Shown: positions 44,201 to 50,947 of the stretch, one piece after another
How the letters are laid out: the number at the start of each line of letters is the position of its first letter
Position numbering within the stretch: position 1 is the first letter of the stretch
DNA from: Streptosporangium oxazolinicum
Lineage (GTDB): Bacteria; Actinomycetota; Actinomycetes; Streptosporangiales; Streptosporangiaceae
Direction of reading: 5' to 3'
Assembly (NCBI RefSeq): GCF_039537505.1
Contig: NZ_BAABAQ010000009.1
Span: forward strand, 62,001 to 126,000
Length of the DNA: 64,000 bases
Translations under genes and position numbers: made by a program
The notes under the pieces: generated by a model
What the model was told of the DNA's origin: nothing
The model's database searches: none
What the model saw: the letters and a program-made list of their open reading frames with translations, nothing else

Positions 44201-46341
44201 CGGGCCAGGCGCACGCGGGCGTGGCCGCCTCCTACTTCCACATCCCGGACAACAGCGTGTTCGCCGAGTACTGGCAGCGGGTCGTCGACCGGCTGCGCAA
44301 GATCCGCGAGTCGCTGAACATCCTGGGCGTCAGCCAGCCGTTGCCGCTGTTCGAGCCGCCGCTGGACCCGATGCTGCTGGTGCGCGCCGCCGCCGCGGGC
44401 ACCCCGCTCGGCGAGGCCGCCGCCGCCGCGACGGCCGTGCCGGTCCCGCCGCAGCGGTTCCCGGTGGCCCTGCGCCGCGCCCAGGAGCTGGCCGACCGGG
44501 TCCGTCAGTTCGGCGCCGACCTGCTGGGCGTGCTGGAGCGGCGCGACGCCGAGGAGCTGAGCCTGCTCCAGGTCAGGCAGGAGGGGACGGTCCTCGGCCT
44601 GACGCTCGCCGTCCGGCGGGCGCAGGTGCGGATCGCCGAGGAGGACCTGGCCGAGCTGCAGGAGAGCCTGTCCTCGGCGAAGGGGCGCTCCGACCACTAC
44701 GGCGACCTCATCGACAACGGGTTGTCGTCGCTGGAGCACGGCCAGCTCGCCATGATGTCCATCGGCGCGTCCCTGCACGTCGTCGCCGCCCTCCTCAAGA
44801 CCGGCGCGGCGTTCGCCTACCCGGCGCCGCAGGTCAAGGTCGGCCCGTTCATCCTGGGCACCGAGTGGGGCGGCGAGCAGGTCGGCCGGGGCCTGGACAA
44901 GGCCGGCGAGGTGTCGGAGTCCGCCGCCGAGGGCCTCAGCATGACCGGCGAGGCGCTGGGCGTGCGCGCCCAGCACGAGCGGTCCGTCGAGGACTGGAGG
45001 CTGCAGCTGGCCATCGCCGACAGCGACGTGCTCCAGATCGGGTACCAGATCACCGCCGCGGGGCACCGGCTGGAGGCCGCCCGGCAGGAGCTGGGGATCC
45101 TGGAGCAGGAGATCGCGCACAACGCGTCGACGGCGGCGTTCATGCGGGACAAGTTCACCGGCGCCGAGCTGTACGGGTGGTTGTCGGCGCGGCTGTCCGG
45201 CCTGTGCTTCCAGGCCTACGAGATGGCCTACGAGGCGGCGCGGGCGGCCGAGGCGGCGTACCGGTTCGAGCGCGGCGTCCGCGACGGCGAGCCCGAGCTG
45301 ATCCGGCCGGCGTACTGGGAGAGCCGGCGCAGCGGCCTGCAGGCGGCCGAGAGCCTCGGCATGGACCTGGAACGGCTCGGCCAGGCCTACGCCACCGGCA
45401 ACGCCCGCGGCATGGAGATCACCAAGAAGGTGTCCCTGCTGGAGCTGGACCCGGTGGCGCTGCTGCGGCTGCGCTCCGGCGGCCGGTGCGAGTTCGCCCT
45501 GGGCGAGGACCTGTTCGGCCGGGACTTCCCCGGTCACTTCCTGCGCCAGATCCGCACCGTGTCGGTCACCTTCGCCGACGCCGCGGGCGAGCAGCTCGGG
45601 CTGAACGCGACGCTGACCCAGCTGAACAGCAAGACCGTGCTGGAGGCCGACCCGAAGGCGGTCAAGTACCTGCTCGACCCGCAGGGCGACGCCCCCGTCA
45701 CCCTGCGCGGCGACTGGCGTCCCGGCCAGCGGGTCGCGCTGTCCCAGGCCGAGTACCCGCAGGAGAACAACGGCCTGTTCGAGCTGCGCTACGACGACGA
45801 GCGTTACCTGCCGTTCGAGGGCACCGGCGCGGTGTCCACCTGGCGGCTGGAACTCGGCGGCGGCCTGCGGGGCCTCGCCGGGGCCGGCGCCCTGACCGAC
45901 GTGGTGCTCACCGTGCGCTACACCGCCGAGCACGGCGGCGACGTGTTCACCGAGTCGGTCAAGGGCATGCTGCGCCCCTACCCGGCGGCCCACCTGGTCG
46001 ACGTGGCCCGCGACTTCCCGAAGGAGTGGGCGGCGTTCCTCGACGGCGGCGACCGCCTGGTGCTGCCGCTCTCCCCCGAGCTGTTCCCCGGGATGAGCAG
46101 CCGCAGGATCACCGGCCTGTACCCGAAGTACGAGTACGCCGCCGCGACCCCGACAGGCACGGCGCGGCTGGTGCTGGAGACCGGGCGGCGGCTCCCGCTC
46201 GCCGACGGCGTTCCGCTGAACACCCCGGGCCTGAGTCTCAACGGCGGCGGCCCGTCCGATTGGGCCTTCACCGTCGAGGGCGACCGGAGCGCCCTGAAGA
46301 ACGTCACCCTGGTGCTGATGTACCAGGCCGCCGTCCGCTGA
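32260..46341 (+). CDS. Giant Tc-toxin TcA-like protein with hemopexin-like repeat arrays
   Basis: About 4,693 residues; ordinary TcA is near 2,500. Residues 8-90 carry TcA N-terminal signatures (YSPAAYLAELLQLLG, then NTYTELPYLDVVNEVLE). A long helical region runs to an Ala/Pro linker at about 1095-1122. About 25 hemopexin-like repeats (VDAAF, YLFSGDQYVRYS) fill 1178-2541. A Tc core block at 2801-2874 includes WRWMRGYRLWEANRKVFLYP. About eight more repeats lie at 3186-3612. The C-terminal TcA pore/TcB-binding region includes FHAPLLIAQALNEAQRFEDA. TcA pentamers bind cells and inject a toxin; the hemopexin arrays probably form receptor-binding appendages. ATG 32260 has AGGAGG 4 nt upstream; ATG 32203 is a weaker start. 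Confidence 0.9.
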   Translation: MQPADSLPSYEQLFGDLDFRERDESRSVYSPAAYLAELLQLLGDDAPSGLLGDLLSRRPTLGNVPLDGANTYTELPYLDVVNEVLERELLRGRTGGADQVLRALRHPFTMPFSLRHARLRRLLHHLEVEPAELYRHLADAPDADVVAREYLGLTRDDVEVLTTPLGDGPVLRGHWGLDPKNGETTLRVLEAVPRFRQAASITGVELRELLYGGLGAASTGGARPERSAASAFFVHYGGPVVGLDTEEERLVRVDDPADPADSSGGGEQIPAAWFDRASRFVRLARRTGLTFTDLDLVLRDCCGNRIDAAALRHLAVLLHLSRGLDVPIDVAVSLVAPLNTLGAGDGEAPRDLFDRVFNVPFATAGAPVILGSARVPHGYAGRPVLACTGDVLATRNGEYRRRVTAALSLTEGELAALVTRFRERPASDDTAPPPPFDRATGPAELSLLHRIHRFSAALGVSAEELLDVLDALEGDPALRRHTTFPLLIDTGVSTGDYHAVLAGGDVASGLWLAQTLLAVVPWMLSADLNGRELATVLGLAAARAGTGTGGQAASNGQGASDGQGGPEVLDADAALLAELRHRFEELAPSPELFASQRFGPRAAAVIHDIAVAHPDGVVSRRDARLLRVEPARAANAAYAALTELDMVVGGDLEGIGLGDRLAVKVYTNLVLAGHLEPGGALVADRLPETPTGLRLARDFGGHRDALFDLVRSLCPVSPPGEPLPEPAAFFPSDLAKLADLDEGERAELYDNLIFNGYLDDEGTVLRPAFFALRENRAAFAVNADLGGVAAGVHTRLRELATRFTGGAVAFDPAVLAALPLSPRQVTALVESLRFNGHIDADGFFADPAALLDPGLGEPALALEFYPYRRHVLGALRGLLTKARAALLAVTPADFLDITDPAAAQRAVDLLDGVHLADDRILRGSRAFFADPANRLELAGFTAAENSAIFQRVATALADHLPYRVDPAASAEFGFDAGKQEQLVARLVNAGHLTPELGVPEHRLGYFAEMYNALDFVLPGLEDFAKDVFFVLHAVAVRTNEAIAEITVKLEALAARQRATLLAVLQDELGVSAPIAAAACAAVTGGPAEAVELLVAPALAVPASAVPASAAPAPAGAGRGAGLPADSRAALRRIRAVALLAGKFGLDANQIVLAFRDQDLAGKFPEPLAAPRGVDRIDALLESSDGNVYLFRDRECWVYGPGYARAGAEPVPLTELSGRFADLTGVDAAFSDVSGTDWVIGRDTGGVTRTFTRQRGGARWAPNQQEWGVVENAFDAPAAIDAAFTDEEGRVYLFCGDQYVRYSGAGRDHVDPGHPRRIGEWWEDGQRGAELPDRFRRSLDAAFRGTDGTTYLFSGDRFLAVDGTAAERPVADAWGRIRNAFAETGRIDAACADGAAHLVFSGDQVFRYSGDVESGELRVDAGFPQLIEAFLPGVPAEFAGGVEAAFRDPAGVLHLFRNGRTVALRQGGPEIATTAQRWGSVGTALPGGRVDAALVGLDGRTYLFSGDRYLRYSGADYSTVDPGYPRRVADDWGGLLRVDAAFTLGGATHLFGTAGLITCLPVEHAGDLDAGRLPHPVRRLLLEHGVVAAEDAPVSGAGPEWRVTADHGIRLVLRRAVDPAAVNPITGKRAFGERIEVHSAEESEASFHVRYSASDYTAPDAAHPQALAAGRWNLPDGLADAPFAKVDAAFTGRDGLVYLFCGDKYATFDNKRRWWSEPQPLRRQWDDLPFDRVDAALLGKDGRTYLFSGTRYVRCSTGNHTRIDDRYPATITRFWGNVVSAIARTGRIDATLVAADTGADGVERTRTYLFSGNQYVRYTGTDLSTPDLGYPQVLSALSREPRLGNLKEAPAALDAAFADRGTVYLFGGGRCHAVSRTAYRRYGNALTEPVRCAFDQDGALLAERAGGWYLHGQPEREAVEPRRARPRFPRAVPPDFRADLDAVLHGADGNTYLFKGASCFDARLGRAYPLAEEWGRPRNNVYHDNAVDAAFVGTDGKTYLFSGDQFVVYAGAATMDADVEGAPLPIAEHWGGLTRVTLAYVQDGTTYLFEPPRADGTMRYVTYTGRDYTRAPEGGVPRVAAAGFWGVPEEYLPAGFTVPDAVLSVGESTLLLFDGRYVRRDPAGPAGTTTGGPVAGAWSQPRPLERAWRGLAKADGLTSAFVGRDGATYFFFPGEFARHDGTPAERRPIREAWGRTRNNFLGTGDDVVDAAFADTSADGSRVTYLFSGDQYVRYTGTSYRHADPGYPRPIVGNLRAEEAFTGLPVSFDEDLADRLEADGRAMVDAVTGGGRTVRILSGGVWHVLSRGLTARFDQAALARVRNTVAERRRVDAALVIAGTGGGTAGEEGGPRTLLFSGDQYVRYSDAGGYDQADEGYPRVVAEALPAELGIAELPEAFRDAIDAAFQDADGAVYLFAGSRYLRIAGGQAAEAPVAGAWGVVDNAFRRPGATVEAAFTSRDGDLYVFCGGQYARYRMTRLKTVEDGYPRPVAGDWGNLPEAFDAGPDAAFSFEGRAYLCRGTEHVRYSGDRYDTPDRTYPQPFPHRWSGTADFRLSDVRTIARFAELARAHSGDLAAFLLPGEAAVEDPYRYLADLFGWDADEIRWCRRRVGLLTAGAADESLFELEFLIRIAGLFAFAARLGTVPSALHADVWSRLHGDGDGDGTALDAAAEALQELLIRRDDPAVRPALRRTLHDELNVLRRDALVAAVLARSPGDGLRTPRDLFDRFLIDVEMGARGNTSRVREAIAAVQLYVHRYLLNLESSAPNGAASTGSGVVALNGSGGSGGVVESAEDARRRIREWWRWMRGYRLWEANRKVFLYPENYIRPELRADRTPAFLALEGDLLQNEITPVAVEQAYKRYLDEYTEVSRLTIAGGYVYTKDRAADGPYRLALFGRTKTDPRRYYHRRAEFTSRDRLSASWEPWQKVGLQIDADEVHPVHAFGRMFVFWAVVEPVADDGATTTVVAEPKGGGQQVNGRPPTRQIKILYSFQNLNKEWVTAQTLGVGAPRRGTIDGVTLFIQPVAAGEDRTSVVVACAHTVTTPNPPDKDGKPQGPTVRRLGLMFSLSPELVAEDLTERALADIPGFSDLPFGIFHGSVLEVLAGMWVAGETDDKVAQALAAAAERVAKIFVDPVNPADVVRFDTPVAAESGSWFSVDVKGGSFLCRPADVGPDDSATLLPLAGNGDGLPAWERVDAAVELPGGARYFFDGTAGQYAESVPGKVPDGAPAGTPAGALSGRLSTASRWGLVPTVLPRADKVDTVLTRGQHTFVFFGQRYVRFTGVPFQVIDEGYPKNIRTGGENLPPWTKVDVAFTAPDGVEYFLSYGLGRYMTSEDIAAGAARNPPEAPADHRLEDLRVFEDMPGNLSPLDAVLVNDRFAFALAGNSYARFVWRTDPDGNGRGHGSGGQRRRRFVLDEPQGQNRYPLPLAGNRTGLPQTRVNAAAWRDDVTYFFDNGDNGTVGGTGSGFYRKITSNGTTTQHRIGATTALASTGKVGAAYTGDGKLYLTSGTEYVRYTLAGDGLPGRLVDEGYPKPLAKEIDTAFTRGDTVYLFSGATYARGATGGGPGAAGEYLPVAGAWGGLPRESPTPFDAAMDSDEGLFLFAGGFYARRPRVAAVPRPYERVSLPFEIIRLTTGTAAVLNQRLLSGGVAALLDTATQETDEVTVTVDSEAATAVRVREDRVDEGRLPTGAHLDFQSANGVYYWEIFFHAPLLIAQALNEAQRFEDAKRWYEYVFDPTNPHGHWRFLPFLGADLRALADGCARDLEVLRELGVTVTTVEEAGLAGVLAALRRLAAADTGDGRPRESDVLAVTDEDTHRAVADAVTTLAGTAGLTSGQAAAVAALGERTAVLADLEKQLRALGGRADLLRAYREDPFDPHAIARLRPVAYRRAVVMGYVDNLLDWGDMLFRQYTPESVDEARMLYILAFDLLGEAPERLGTALPPETRTFTELEEELEKEPGDLDLLGYLTGGGSLLERAGQAHAGVAASYFHIPDNSVFAEYWQRVVDRLRKIRESLNILGVSQPLPLFEPPLDPMLLVRAAAAGTPLGEAAAAATAVPVPPQRFPVALRRAQELADRVRQFGADLLGVLERRDAEELSLLQVRQEGTVLGLTLAVRRAQVRIAEEDLAELQESLSSAKGRSDHYGDLIDNGLSSLEHGQLAMMSIGASLHVVAALLKTGAAFAYPAPQVKVGPFILGTEWGGEQVGRGLDKAGEVSESAAEGLSMTGEALGVRAQHERSVEDWRLQLAIADSDVLQIGYQITAAGHRLEAARQELGILEQEIAHNASTAAFMRDKFTGAELYGWLSARLSGLCFQAYEMAYEAARAAEAAYRFERGVRDGEPELIRPAYWESRRSGLQAAESLGMDLERLGQAYATGNARGMEITKKVSLLELDPVALLRLRSGGRCEFALGEDLFGRDFPGHFLRQIRTVSVTFADAAGEQLGLNATLTQLNSKTVLEADPKAVKYLLDPQGDAPVTLRGDWRPGQRVALSQAEYPQENNGLFELRYDDERYLPFEGTGAVSTWRLELGGGLRGLAGAGALTDVVLTVRYTAEHGGDVFTESVKGMLRPYPAAHLVDVARDFPKEWAAFLDGGDRLVLPLSPELFPGMSSRRITGLYPKYEYAAATPTGTARLVLETGRRLPLADGVPLNTPGLSLNGGGPSDWAFTVEGDRSALKNVTLVLMYQAAVR

Positions 46342-46466
46342 CCGGCCCGGCGACCAGTCCGACGACCGCCCCGCCCCGCCCCGCGCCGGGGCTCCGGGCG
46401 GAGGGCCACCACCTTCCGCCCGGACGCCGGGAGCACGACGAGGTCGGCCACACAGGAGGAGGCACG

Positions 46467-48512
46467 ATGAGCAGCAGAAGCAATAACAGAAGATCGTTAC
46501 GAGGAAAGAAGGCCGTCGGCGTCACCGACCTTGACGTGGACTCCTCCGGCAAGGATTCGTCCTCGGAGGAGGAATCCGCCCCGCCCCCGGAGAAGACCGG
46601 CGACGAGAGCGGAGAGGTCGACTGGGACAAGATGATGCGCGACCTGAGCGCGCTGTCGGGCACGACCACCATCGACGACGAGACGGCGGTCGAGTCGACC
46701 GACTCGGAGATGCAGAGGATCCTGGACGACCTGGACGCGCTGAGCCGGGGGGATCTCCGGGGGTCTCCGCAGGGAATCCGGCCGGAGCGGACCGTGTCCG
46801 AAGAGCGGCAGGACACCGAGGAAACCGATGAGCTGACCCTGAGCAAGCGGGGGTTCCTGACGGACCCCGGTTTCTCCATGAACTTCGACTTCGATCTCGG
46901 ATCGCCTCCCGGTGTTCCCGCGTCGAAGGTCGGGCTGGTGCCGCACCCGAAGTTCAAAGTCTTGGACCAGGCCAGCACACCCGTCTACGAGAAGAGGCAG
47001 GACGGCGACATCGGTGACGTCCAGGGGGAGCCGTTCAGATATATCAACCAATTCCTGTACACGATCGGCCGGCCGGTGCCCGTTCGCGACGCGAAGGGCA
47101 TGCCGATGGTCGCCTGCGTCTACATAGACGGCGGAGAGTACTTCATCGGCCGGGACGCCTTCGTCGAGCGGACGTACCAGAGAACGCTGCAGGTGATAGA
47201 CGACGCCGAAGCCGCGTCCGACGAGGGGCTCAGGACGTTCTGGACGAAGGTCTTCGAACCGCTTCAGGAGTTGACGGAGGTGGAGCTCTCCACTCCACTG
47301 TCCGCGGTCCCCAAGAGCGCGGTGGACCAGGGCCGGGTCAGGAGTGCGAAGCTCGTCACCGTCCCGCGGGGGACCTACCGGAAGATCGGGCTCGTGAACC
47401 GGAGGGTGGAAGCCACGCAGCTCTCCCCGTTCAGCTTGATCATCGAGGTGGGAGGCCAGGAGTTGGTGATCGTCCCCGACCTGATCGTCGGCGCCCTGTT
47501 CGAGTCGCAGCAGACGGACGAGTCCGAGGAGCAACCGGACGCGCCCGAGGGAGTGGACGTGTCCGAGGGAGTGGACGCGCCCGAGGAGGACCCGTTTCAG
47601 GCCATCGAGGTGCCGCCGCAGGTCACCGAGGCGCTGCAGCAGATCGTGCCGGAGTCCGGGAAGGGGCGGGCGCCGAGGCTGAACGCGAAACAGATCATGG
47701 ATCTTTTCGCCGGCAGCACCGAGTTCGCGCGCTACGTGACACTGCCCGAGCGGCCCGACTGGCTCCGCGACGAGCACATCCATTACGTCACCCAGGACCA
47801 GCTGGGCGCGGTCCTCGTGCTCGACAGGATGCCGAACGACCAGAAGGAGATCGACGACGCGCGCACGAACGACAGGTTCGCCCAGTCGGAGACCACGAAC
47901 GGACTCCAGGTCAAGGAGGAGATCTACGTCCGGGAGGATTGCACCGGCAGCGGTACCGAATACCACGAGACGGTCCACAAGCTCTCCCACCCGGCGGTGC
48001 TGGACGTCTTCGGCTTCTGGTTCAACGAGGGCCTCACCGAGCACTTCACCCAGCTGCTCCTGGAGGGCGGGGAACTCGTCCGGGACAAGGACCAGTACGG
48101 CCCGCAGCACATGGCGATCACCGCGCTCATGGAGTACGCGGGGGTGACCGAGCAGGAGCTGGCCGACGCCTACTTCCGGGGTGAACTCCAGCCGCTCTAC
48201 GACCGGGTCGCCTCCGTGGCCGTCCACCACCCGTTCAGCCAGGAGAACCCGTTCAGCCTCGACGGTTACGCGGCGCGCGTCGACAACAGGCGCTCCCTCA
48301 CGGCGCGGCAGACGCTCAAGGAGGCATGCGGCTTCACCGAGACCGAGACCGAGATCGAGATCGACGACATCACGACGGCCGACGGCACGATCGACGGGAC
48401 CACCACGACCACGATCGACGACATCGTCACGACCGGCGGCACCCCACCCGGGGGCAACGAGAACACCGGGGAGACCGGAGACAGCGGCGACACCGGCGAG
48501 GGGTTCCCCTAG
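46467..48512 (+). CDS. HExxH zinc-metalloprotease-like protein with acidic disordered N-terminus
   Basis: This 681-residue protein has no signal peptide. Residues 1-120 are rich in Asp, Glu and Ser and look disordered. A central domain of unknown type follows (about 150-350). Near the end lies His500-Glu501-Thr-Val-His504 with Glu521 in NEGLTEHF 16 residues later, the arrangement of gluzincin-like zinc peptidases. A Thr/Asp/Gly low-complexity tail closes it. AGGAGGAGG (46454-46462) precedes ATG 46467. It begins 125 bp after the TcA-like gene and is probably cotranscribed; cargo or a processing protease for the toxin are the main options. Base composition is visibly less GC-rich than the TcA gene. 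Confidence 0.82.
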   Translation: MSSRSNNRRSLRGKKAVGVTDLDVDSSGKDSSSEEESAPPPEKTGDESGEVDWDKMMRDLSALSGTTTIDDETAVESTDSEMQRILDDLDALSRGDLRGSPQGIRPERTVSEERQDTEETDELTLSKRGFLTDPGFSMNFDFDLGSPPGVPASKVGLVPHPKFKVLDQASTPVYEKRQDGDIGDVQGEPFRYINQFLYTIGRPVPVRDAKGMPMVACVYIDGGEYFIGRDAFVERTYQRTLQVIDDAEAASDEGLRTFWTKVFEPLQELTEVELSTPLSAVPKSAVDQGRVRSAKLVTVPRGTYRKIGLVNRRVEATQLSPFSLIIEVGGQELVIVPDLIVGALFESQQTDESEEQPDAPEGVDVSEGVDAPEEDPFQAIEVPPQVTEALQQIVPESGKGRAPRLNAKQIMDLFAGSTEFARYVTLPERPDWLRDEHIHYVTQDQLGAVLVLDRMPNDQKEIDDARTNDRFAQSETTNGLQVKEEIYVREDCTGSGTEYHETVHKLSHPAVLDVFGFWFNEGLTEHFTQLLLEGGELVRDKDQYGPQHMAITALMEYAGVTEQELADAYFRGELQPLYDRVASVAVHHPFSQENPFSLDGYAARVDNRRSLTARQTLKEACGFTETETEIEIDDITTADGTIDGTTTTTIDDIVTTGGTPPGGNENTGETGDSGDTGEGFP

Positions 48513-48570
48513 ACCTCGTCGCCACCCGTCCGTCACGGCCGGAAGCGGCCGGTGGTGCGGGCCCGCCGTC

Positions 48571-48593
48571 GTCCCGGCTCCCGGAGCCGGGAC
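48571..48593. terminator. Hairpin between metalloprotease and GNAT genes
   Basis: GTCCCGGCTC and GAGCCGGGAC form a perfect 10-bp stem with a 3-nt loop between two convergent genes. Confidence 0.75.
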
Positions 48594-48615
48594 GGACGTG
48601 CGGGCCGGCCTCCCG

Positions 48616-49170
48616 TCAGGGCCGGAGCGGGTCCTTGTCGGCGGGGGTGAGGTCGCTGGGCCAGAGACGGTAGACGTTGAGGCGCGTCTCGTAGTACTTG
48701 TCCGTCTCCCCGACCCACTGCATGCCGATCCGTTTGGCCGTTCCCGCGCCGCGGTCGTTGTTCACCCGGACGACCGCGACGAGCTCGTGGGCGCCGATGG
48801 AGAACGCCCACGCGGCGAGGGCCCGGCCGGCCTCGGTGGCGTAGCCCTTTCCCCAGGCGTCGGGGGAGAGCTGCCAGCCGATCTCGATGTCCTCCTCGTC
48901 GGGCGGCAGGTACCGCAGGGAGAGGCCGCCGACGATCCGCTGGTCGGAGTTGCGGACGATCGCCCACCGGCCCAGCGGGGGTGTCAGGGTGCCGCGGCTG
49001 TGGACCCACGATTCCAGCGTGGCCCGCATCGCCTGCTCGCCGTCGAGTTGCGTCATCGCCGGGGACAGCCACCGGGTGACCTCTGGGACGCCGTAGATGT
49101 CAAGGGCCTCAGCGGCGTCGTCGGGACTCCAGTCACGTACCGTGAGGCGGGCGGTGGTCAGTAGCGCCAT
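48616..49170 (-). CDS. GNAT-family (RimJ/RimL-like) N-acetyltransferase
   Basis: This 184-residue acetyltransferase has the acetyl-CoA motif A in WQLSPDAWGKGYATEAGRAL and the RimJ/RimL opening (TARLTVRDWSPDDAAEAL). The asparagine and tyrosine pattern VNNDRGAGTAKRIGMQWVGE is also present. Substrates could be ribosomal-protein N-termini, antibiotics or small amines. ATG 49170 is followed directly by the conserved start of the family. It is convergent with the metalloprotease gene and is probably not part of the toxin locus. Confidence 0.88.
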   Translation of the reverse strand: MALLTTARLTVRDWSPDDAAEALDIYGVPEVTRWLSPAMTQLDGEQAMRATLESWVHSRGTLTPPLGRWAIVRNSDQRIVGGLSLRYLPPDEEDIEIGWQLSPDAWGKGYATEAGRALAAWAFSIGAHELVAVVRVNNDRGAGTAKRIGMQWVGETDKYYETRLNVYRLWPSDLTPADKDPLRP

Positions 49171-49553
49171 GTTTCCCTCTCCCTGACGAGTTGACCGGCC
49201 GTACGGCGACGAGAGGACGCCGAGCTGGAGAAAATATCGTTTTCTTGCCGGAAATGTCCGATGTATTGCACTTGTGAGGGTACGCCTATTCGCGGGGCGG
49301 CGACCAGACCGGGCGGGAATCGCCCGGCCGTGACACCCGGAGGGTCACCCGCCGTGACCACCCGACCTCTCCCAGAGGCGGATCAGGGGCGAGCCGGCGG
49401 GGGGTGGCGCCCACCGGGCCCCCTGACCGGCAGCAGGACCCGCACGATCGTCGTGTCCACCACCACGACGATCACCAGGTCCGGCGAGGGGAACCGGCCG
49501 GGAGGGGTGACCGGCCCTTCCGGTGCGGGAACGCCCGCGAGGAGTGACCGGTG
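49171..49553. other. Intergenic, AT-rich promoter patch
   Basis: An AT-rich stretch at 49222-49275 (including GAAAATATCGTTTTC) probably holds the GNAT promoter on the minus strand. No gene was recognised in the remainder. Confidence 0.45.
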
Positions 49554-50783
49554 TCAGCCCTCCAGGGCGTACCGCATCACGCGGAGCTTGGCCTCGGCCT
49601 CGGCGAGCTCGGAGGCGGGATCGGAGTCGCCCATGATGCCGCAGCCGGCGAACAGCCGGGCCGTGGAACCCTCGATCTGGGCGCAGCGCAGCGCGATGCC
49701 CCACTCTCCGTCACCCCGCGCGTCGATCCAGCCCACCGGCCCGGCGTACCCGGCGCGGTCCATGCCCTCCAGCTCGCGGATGACGTCGAGCGCCGCCTCG
49801 GTCGGGGTGCCGCCGACGGCGGCGGTCGGGTGCATGGCCGCCACCACGTCCAGGACCGAGGCCCCGTCCGACAGCCGCCCGCTCACCGGGCTGGCCAGGT
49901 GCTGGACGTTGGAGAGCACCAGGAGCTCGGGCTCCTCGGGGATCTTCAGCTCGGCGCAGAGCGGGTCGAGCGCCTCGCGCACCGAGGCGACCGCGCAGGC
50001 GTGCTCGTGGCGGTTCTTCTCCGAGGTGAACAGGGCCGTGCCGCGCGCCACGTCGTCGGCCTGGTCGGCGCCCCTCGGGGTCGTGCCGGCCAGCACCAGG
50101 GACTCGATGGTCTCCCCGGTGCGCCGGACCAGCAGCTCGGGCGTGGCACCGACCAGCCCCGCGCAGGAGAAGGTGTAGCACTCCGGGTAGCGGCCGGCCA
50201 GGCGGGTGAGCAGCAGCCGGACGTCGATCGGCCGCTCCGCGACGGCGGTCAGGTCGCGGGCCAGCACGGTCTTCTCCAGCCGGCCCGACCTGATCCGCCG
50301 GACGGCCCTGGCCACGGCGTGCTCCCACTCGGGCGCGGTGAGGCTGCCGTCGCCGTAGCGGATCCTGCCCGGGGCGCGGAGCGGGGGGACCGTGTCGAGC
50401 CGCCGCTCGCCGACGGTGGTCAGCCAGGCGCGGCCGTCGCGGCGGGCGAGGATGGTCTGGGGGACGACGAGGACCGAGCCGCGCGCCTCCGGGTCGAAGG
50501 TGAACGAGCCGAAGGCGACGGGACCCGAGCCGGGCGCCGTCACGTCGTCGTCGACGTGCGCCTCGCCGAAGAGGTCCGACAGCCGGTCGCGGGCCCAGTC
50601 GAAACGCCGGGGGCCGGGCGGCACGGCCAGGCGGACGGCCTCACCCCAGGCGACGAGACCCTCCCCGTGCCTGACCCAGGCGTAGGGGGCGGTCTCCGGC
50701 AGTCGTGCGAACAGGTCCCCGGGGTCGTCGACGGGGGTGGTCGTCACCACGAGAGGACGGGTTGATCCGAGCGCTACACTCAC
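49554..50783 (-). CDS. Isochorismate synthase
   Basis: This 409-residue chorismate-utilising enzyme converts chorismate to isochorismate for menaquinone or siderophore synthesis. Conserved parts of the fold are GRLEKTVLARDL, GATPELLVRR, LAGTTPRG, TSEKNRHEHA, MHPTAAVGGTPTEAAL and the C-terminal LFAGCGIMGDSDPASEL. No menaquinone or siderophore genes lie beside it, so the pathway is open. GTG 50783 was chosen because TAGAGT lies 7 nt upstream on the minus strand (leaderless pattern); a GTG at 50849 would add 22 residues without a ribosome site. Confidence 0.9.
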   Translation of the reverse strand: MSVALGSTRPLVVTTTPVDDPGDLFARLPETAPYAWVRHGEGLVAWGEAVRLAVPPGPRRFDWARDRLSDLFGEAHVDDDVTAPGSGPVAFGSFTFDPEARGSVLVVPQTILARRDGRAWLTTVGERRLDTVPPLRAPGRIRYGDGSLTAPEWEHAVARAVRRIRSGRLEKTVLARDLTAVAERPIDVRLLLTRLAGRYPECYTFSCAGLVGATPELLVRRTGETIESLVLAGTTPRGADQADDVARGTALFTSEKNRHEHACAVASVREALDPLCAELKIPEEPELLVLSNVQHLASPVSGRLSDGASVLDVVAAMHPTAAVGGTPTEAALDVIRELEGMDRAGYAGPVGWIDARGDGEWGIALRCAQIEGSTARLFAGCGIMGDSDPASELAEAEAKLRVMRYALEG

Positions 50784-50947
50784 CCCCGCCACTCTATGCG
50801 GGAAACTGAACGTGTTCGACGGTGGTTCTCCCGTCAGCACACCCGCCACGCGGTGTCAAGAAAACCAAGGCACTCGGTCAATGGACTCTACCGTCCTGGC
50901 CTGCGGTGATACATCCGAAGCAGACGCGATCTCTCAGCGGAGGTGTC

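Noticed and set aside
41548..45993. Open frame of about 1,481 codons on the minus strand opposite the TcA-like C-terminus
   Set aside because: Same reason: composition and lack of motifs mark it as a shadow of the real plus-strand gene.
49554..50783. Siderophore or salicylate cluster seeded by isochorismate synthase
   Set aside because: Adjacent genes are an acetyltransferase and a secreted hydrolase in unrelated orientations; no NRPS, lyase or transporter for siderophores is in the window.
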